Source: Spirosoma taeanense (GTDB lineage: Bacteria; Bacteroidota; Bacteroidia; Cytophagales; Spirosomataceae). From it: DNA of 64,000 nucleotides. Made by a program: the position numbers and the translations under genes. The notes under the pieces were generated by a model that worked only from the letters and a program-made list of their open reading frames with translations, made no database searches and had not been told where the DNA came from. How positions within the stretch are numbered: position 1 is the first letter of the stretch; each line of letters starts with the position of its first letter. The DNA lies in NCBI RefSeq assembly GCF_013127955.1, contig NZ_CP053435.1, forward strand, positions 1,302,001 to 1,366,000. Direction: 5' to 3'. This document shows, in pieces, positions 60,300 through 64,000 of this stretch.

Positions 60300-61685
60300 A
60301 TGAAGCAATTATTCCTTCTAATCACCCTCTGGGCTTACGTAAGCGTCGCCTATGGTCAGCCGAGGCCGCAGGCAACCCGCTTGTCTAAAGCAGATGAAGC
60401 CTTTCTGGATAGTCTGGAGCGGGATACGTTCCGGTTTTTCTGGGAAACAGCCAACCCCGACAACGGTCTTGTGCCCGATCGGGCGCCAACGCGGTCGTTT
60501 GCCAGTATTGCCGCGGTAGGTTTCGGTCTGACGGCTTACCTGGTGGGTGTGGAGCGCGGCTACATTACCCGGGCGCAGGCTGCCGGGCGAACACTGAACA
60601 CCTTACGTTTCTTTGCAACTGCTCCGCAGTCCGAAAAGACCGCCGGCATTGCAGGCTACAAAGGGTTCTTCTACCATTTCCTGGACATGAAAACGGGCGA
60701 GCGATTCAGGCAGGTCGAACTGTCGACGATTGATACGGCGCTGCTGCTGGGCGGTATTCTGAGTGCACAAACGTATTTTGATCAGAACACGCCCGTTGAA
60801 ACCGAAATCCGGCAACTGGCCGACCAGATTTACGGCCGCGCTGACTGGACCTGGTTTCAGGCCCGCTCCCCATTCGTTTCGATGGGCTGGCATCCCGAAA
60901 CAGGCTTCATCAAGAGCGACTGGACGGGCTACAACGAAGCCATGCTGCTCTACGTGCTGGCGCTTGGCTCACCAACGCACCCGGTGGGGCCGGAAGTATG
61001 GCCCGCCTGGACGAAGTCATATCCCTGGGCTACTTTCTACGGTCAGACACACGTCAATTTCGATCCGTTGTTCGGGCACCAGTACTCGCATGGCTGGATT
61101 GATTTTCGAGGGATTCAGGATGCGTATATGCGCGATAAGGGCATTGATTACGCCGAAAATTCGCGTCGGGCGACGTACGCCAACCGGGCGTACTGCGTAG
61201 CTAATCCGGGGAAATGGCAGGATTACGGCCCCACCATCTGGGGCCTGACGGCCTGCGACGGGCCGAAAGACACAACCGTAAATGGCCGTCAATTCTTTTC
61301 GTACCGGGCAAGAGGAGCCGCGTCAACGCAAATCGTAGACGATGGCACCATTGCGCCCACGGCTGCGGGCGGATCGCTGGCATTTGCGCCGGAAATTTGC
61401 CTGCCGGCGTTACGGGCTATGAAAACAAAATACGGGGCTAAACTCTACGGCGAATACGGCTTCCGCGATGCGTTCAATCCAACGTACCGCTACCCGTCGA
61501 GGTTCGCAAACGGCTCTACTCAGAACGGATGGTTCGATATCGACTACCTCGGCATTGACCAGGGGCCAATTTTGCTGATGGCCGAGAACCTGCGGACTGG
61601 ATTCGTCTGGAACCTGATGAAGAAAAACCCCCACATTCGGCGGGGGCTGGCAAAAGCCGGGTTTACGGGCGGCTGGCTTAAGTAA
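60300..61685 (+). CDS. GH144 family endo-beta-1,2-glucanase
   Basis: A 461-residue secreted protein of the glycoamylase Pfam family that includes GH144 (such as Chitinophaga pinensis SGL). Signal peptide ends near YVSVAYGQ. The catalytic alpha/alpha barrel has RDTFRFFWETANPDNGLVPDRAPT, FLDMKTGERFRQVELSTIDT (Asp145) and KSDWTGYNEAMLLYV (Glu213); I expect the last two residues to be active-site acids by position. GH144 enzymes cut linear beta-1,2-glucan to sophorooligosaccharides. With SusCD 75 bp upstream, this forms a small polysaccharide utilisation locus. No GH3 beta-glucosidase is nearby. Confidence 0.88.
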   Translation: MKQLFLLITLWAYVSVAYGQPRPQATRLSKADEAFLDSLERDTFRFFWETANPDNGLVPDRAPTRSFASIAAVGFGLTAYLVGVERGYITRAQAAGRTLNTLRFFATAPQSEKTAGIAGYKGFFYHFLDMKTGERFRQVELSTIDTALLLGGILSAQTYFDQNTPVETEIRQLADQIYGRADWTWFQARSPFVSMGWHPETGFIKSDWTGYNEAMLLYVLALGSPTHPVGPEVWPAWTKSYPWATFYGQTHVNFDPLFGHQYSHGWIDFRGIQDAYMRDKGIDYAENSRRATYANRAYCVANPGKWQDYGPTIWGLTACDGPKDTTVNGRQFFSYRARGAASTQIVDDGTIAPTAAGGSLAFAPEICLPALRAMKTKYGAKLYGEYGFRDAFNPTYRYPSRFANGSTQNGWFDIDYLGIDQGPILLMAENLRTGFVWNLMKKNPHIRRGLAKAGFTGGWLK

Positions 61686-61687
61686 GT

Positions 61688-63376
61688 TTACAACTCCCAG
61701 ACGACCCGCACGACCTTGCCTTTTACGCCGATGGTCTGGAAAAACTCCAGCCAGTGCAGTTGTTGCGGGCCAAGATGGTCGGTGGGGGATTTGACCTCTA
61801 CAAACTCATACCCGCCCTGCTCGTTCCAGATCAGCAGATCGGGAAAGCCCCGCGTATGTTCGCGCACGTTGCGGGCCATTTCGAGCAGAATCAGACGCAG
61901 TTGCTCCAGGTCGAGCAGTTCAACCATACGCTGCACGAGCGTCAACAGCTCGTCGGACCAGTCGACCAGCACGTTGGTGATGCCGTATTTGGCGTTGAAC
62001 ATCCGGCCTGTATGGCGTCGCCAATCGTCTTTGGTGGCTAGTTCGGTCAGTCGTTTCTTGAGCAGCTCCTCCCGTTTCAGATAAAAATCGGGCAGGTAAA
62101 AGTCCGACGGAGCACGTTGCAGCGGGTGGTGAATGGCCGATACGTTGGCGTCGTAGATGATGTCCCAGAAAACCAGCCCGAACAGCCCACGCCAGGGATA
62201 ATTTTCCGTAAACGCTGCGTCGTAGCCTTCTTCCAGATAATGATTCATAACCCCGGCTTCGACATGGTGCCGGTAAGCCGCCGGAATGTTCAGACTCTCA
62301 GCGTCCGACAGAAAGCGGGTTGTGGCTTTACGGCTGCGTTTCTTTTCGCCCGCGCTCAGAATCTTTTCGCGGAAGTCGTTGGCAAAATACCGCTCCTCGG
62401 CATTGAGCGGGTTTACCGCGATTTCATCACAAAGAGCAAGGGCTTCGTCCACGGAGCCATTGCGGAACAGCAGCCGAACGCGCCGTTCGCGGGCTGGAAC
62501 CCGGTCCGACAGTTCATAAACAGCCAGCGCCTGGTCGGGTAGTTTATGCCGTTCCAGAAAGCCACCCACCCGGCACACCAGCTTCTGATAGCCCGGAATG
62601 GCAATTTCCGTCAGTTCGGGACGCGTTTCATTCCAGTTCAGAAACCAGTTATAGATATCTTCAGCGGGCGTTTCGGCTTCTTTCAGGTCGTAAAATTCTT
62701 CGTTCGTGAGGGAGATAAGCAGCTTGTCCTCTACTTCCTTTCGGGTGCGGAAACGGGCCGTCATCTTGGTATCGTCGTAACGCTCAAAATTGACCATGCC
62801 CAGGTCACGAACTACGAATTCGGTCATGTTGCCACCGCGGTTGCCGAAGAACAGGTATTTGATCATCATTCCCTCAGCTTCGAAATTCATCTTCACGACG
62901 GTTTCGTGGGTGGTCAGGCTCGTGACTATTTCCCCGAAATCGAGTTCATGTAATGCATAGCGCACTACGCCTTCTTTCTTCTCTTTACTGAGCGGCCGGA
63001 TTTCTTCCGGTTCCAGCGGCAGCAGATCGAGGAGCTCAGGTTTGGTAAAGATGCCCAGCGCGTCGTTGCCCATAACTTCGTGGTGGGGCGTCAGGCGCTC
63101 AATGAACCCCGTGGTTAGCAGCTCGCCGACCGCGGCCGGTAGGTCAGTTATTTCGTTATAATGAAGTTTATTAATGCGAAAGAAGAGTCCTTTGCGGTTA
63201 CTGAACCTAACGTACAGACATTGAGCATCGAGACCAAGTGCCTCAAACCGACGCACGAAGTCCCACTCGACTTCGTTCATCAGGCCACCGTACAGTCGTT
63301 TGACAAAGTCCAGCACGTAACGGAAATTGTCCAGATAATAGCGAGGGGAAAGTATGACTTTCTGGCGTCCAACCAT
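61688..63376 (-). CDS. FAN1-like VRR-NUC domain nuclease
   Basis: A 562-residue protein. The C-terminal VRR-NUC domain carries the PD-(D/E)xK motif as Pro512-Asp513 (GFPDLLIW), Glu527 and Lys529 (FVEVKSPTDHLGPQQLHW). The upstream helical part (about 60-160 SAP/winged-helix-like; 230-370 TPR-like) is as in FAN1, and RLILLEMARNVREHTRGFPD is the family signature. FAN1 proteins are structure-specific nucleases that act on flaps and help repair interstrand crosslinks. Its 3' end meets the GH144 gene with 2 bp between stop codons. Divergent from the DUF2157 gene by 53 bp. Confidence 0.92.
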   Translation of the reverse strand: MVGRQKVILSPRYYLDNFRYVLDFVKRLYGGLMNEVEWDFVRRFEALGLDAQCLYVRFSNRKGLFFRINKLHYNEITDLPAAVGELLTTGFIERLTPHHEVMGNDALGIFTKPELLDLLPLEPEEIRPLSKEKKEGVVRYALHELDFGEIVTSLTTHETVVKMNFEAEGMMIKYLFFGNRGGNMTEFVVRDLGMVNFERYDDTKMTARFRTRKEVEDKLLISLTNEEFYDLKEAETPAEDIYNWFLNWNETRPELTEIAIPGYQKLVCRVGGFLERHKLPDQALAVYELSDRVPARERRVRLLFRNGSVDEALALCDEIAVNPLNAEERYFANDFREKILSAGEKKRSRKATTRFLSDAESLNIPAAYRHHVEAGVMNHYLEEGYDAAFTENYPWRGLFGLVFWDIIYDANVSAIHHPLQRAPSDFYLPDFYLKREELLKKRLTELATKDDWRRHTGRMFNAKYGITNVLVDWSDELLTLVQRMVELLDLEQLRLILLEMARNVREHTRGFPDLLIWNEQGGYEFVEVKSPTDHLGPQQLHWLEFFQTIGVKGKVVRVVWEL

Positions 63377-63429
63377 GCAGTGAAGAGCGAACTTTTGTCC
63401 GCTATATCATAACAAAAAAACAAGCGTTT

Positions 63430-64000
63430 ATGTCCCCAGCCGACGTACTGAATGAGTTGAAGGAACAGGGGTTTGTTTCACCCGATCAGCAGGCAAAAAT
63501 TGCTGAAGTTGAGCAGAGCAAGCCGTTTTCGCTGCATTGGGAGTTGAGGGCCATGCTTTACGCGGGTATTCTGCTGTTGAGTTCAGGGTTAGGTCTGCTG
63601 GTCTATGACAACTTCGACCAGATTGGCCACGGAGCCTTGCTGACCGCCATGGCCGCAGCCTGTGCCGGATGCCTTTATTTCGTCTGGCGCAACCGGTCGG
63701 CCTGGACGCTGGCCCAGACAAAAAGCCGGTCGGCCTTTGGCGATTACGCCCTGATTCTGGCCTGTCTGCTGTTTCTGACTCTGGAAGGCTACGCTCAATA
63801 CCAGTACACCGTTTTCGGGACACGCTACGGTCTGGTTACGTTACTGCCGGCCGTGCTGTTTCTGCCGCTGGCCTATCGGTTTGACCACCGGGGGGTGCTG
63901 GGCATGGCCCTGACGGCGCTCATTTCGTGGGTGGGCGTTACGGTCCGGCCGCTCGAACTTTACCTGAAAACGAACTTCTTCGATCAGAAAACCGTCTTTT
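63430..64000 (+). CDS. DUF2157 membrane protein, 3' end outside window
   Basis: A partial gene: the frame runs from ATG 63430 to the window end without a stop (190 codons). The N-terminal 40 residues are a soluble helix (VLNELKEQGFVSPDQQAKIAEVE), followed by membrane segments MLYAGILLLSSGLGLLVY, GALLTAMAAACAGCLYF, YALILACLLFLTLEGYA and more. That is the layout of DUF2157 membrane proteins, whose function is unknown. Alternative starts were not found. It is divergent from the FAN1-like nuclease, whose start is 53 bp away, so they might share control. Confidence 0.85.
   Translation, partial: MSPADVLNELKEQGFVSPDQQAKIAEVEQSKPFSLHWELRAMLYAGILLLSSGLGLLVYDNFDQIGHGALLTAMAAACAGCLYFVWRNRSAWTLAQTKSRSAFGDYALILACLLFLTLEGYAQYQYTVFGTRYGLVTLLPAVLFLPLAYRFDHRGVLGMALTALISWVGVTVRPLELYLKTNFFDQKTVF

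Overview
The window is a dense stretch of chromosome (roughly 50-55% GC by eye) from a member of the Bacteroidota, most likely a Spirosoma-like cytophagale. The evidence is a complete gldKLMN type IX secretion/gliding cluster with a PorP/SprF gene and a SprE/PorW-like gene, SusC/SusD and TonB-dependent receptors, a cargo protein with a gliding-associated C-terminal domain, families such as DUF4271, DUF5686, GWxTD and CHU_C, and several promoters with the Bacteroidota -7 box TAnnTTTG. No rRNA, tRNA, CRISPR array, insertion sequence, integrase or phage gene was seen; the region looks like core chromosome with one carbohydrate-uptake locus.

Layout. 1-9.7 kb: the 3' part of a GMC oxidoreductase, an orphan TPR-sensor histidine kinase, a GreA-like protein, an amidohydrolase lipoprotein, a TolC-type outer-membrane protein, a DUF421 membrane protein, a type IB topoisomerase and a small membrane protein. 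9.8-12.9 kb: sucD, a DUF4271 protein and hemD. 13.0-19.2 kb: the type IX secretion core (porP-like gene, gldK, gldL, gldM, gldN), closed by a 54-bp perfect palindrome shared with the convergent uvrC. 19.2-25.9 kb (minus strand): sprE/porW-like gene, a bifunctional PBP1A and uvrC. 25.9-29.4 kb: the F0 part of ATP synthase (atpZ, atpI-like, atpB, atpE, atpF, atpH), ending in a terminator with no atpA or atpG behind it. 29.4-39.0 kb: a serine hydrolase of the class A beta-lactamase fold coupled to a GNAT gene, a GtaA-type glutaminase, an NAD(P)-binding protein, an SMP-30 protein, and the cell-elongation pair mrdA-rodA. 39.2-47.6 kb: outer-membrane proteins (small barrel, TonB receptor, DUF5686), pth and pyrR. 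47.6-54.6 kb: a lipid kinase divergent from an App1-type phosphatidate phosphatase, a type IX cargo protein, a methyltransferase, a GWxTD lipoprotein overlapping rlmB, and a cytochrome c. 54.7-64 kb: a methyltransferase, a SusC-SusD-GH144 locus probably for beta-1,2-glucan, a FAN1-like VRR-NUC nuclease and the start of a DUF2157 membrane protein.

How the parts fit. GldL-GldM is the proton-driven motor, GldK-GldN the periplasmic/outer-membrane ring, the PorP-like and SprE-like proteins are accessory parts, and the cargo protein at 49.6 kb is a likely client. The SusCD-GH144 trio would bind, import and cut one glycan. mrdA-rodA and PBP1A build the wall. Several convergent gene pairs have 0-3 bp between stop codons, while others are separated by strong bidirectional hairpins.

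I did not find a clearly new multi-gene system. The most unusual features are the 54-bp palindrome at gldN/uvrC, the DGWG-repeat insert in GldN, the hairpin inside the atp operon together with the missing F1 genes, the 19-bp hairpin between gldK and gldL, an orphan leader followed by a three-codon ORF, and the opposed lipid kinase/phosphatase pair.
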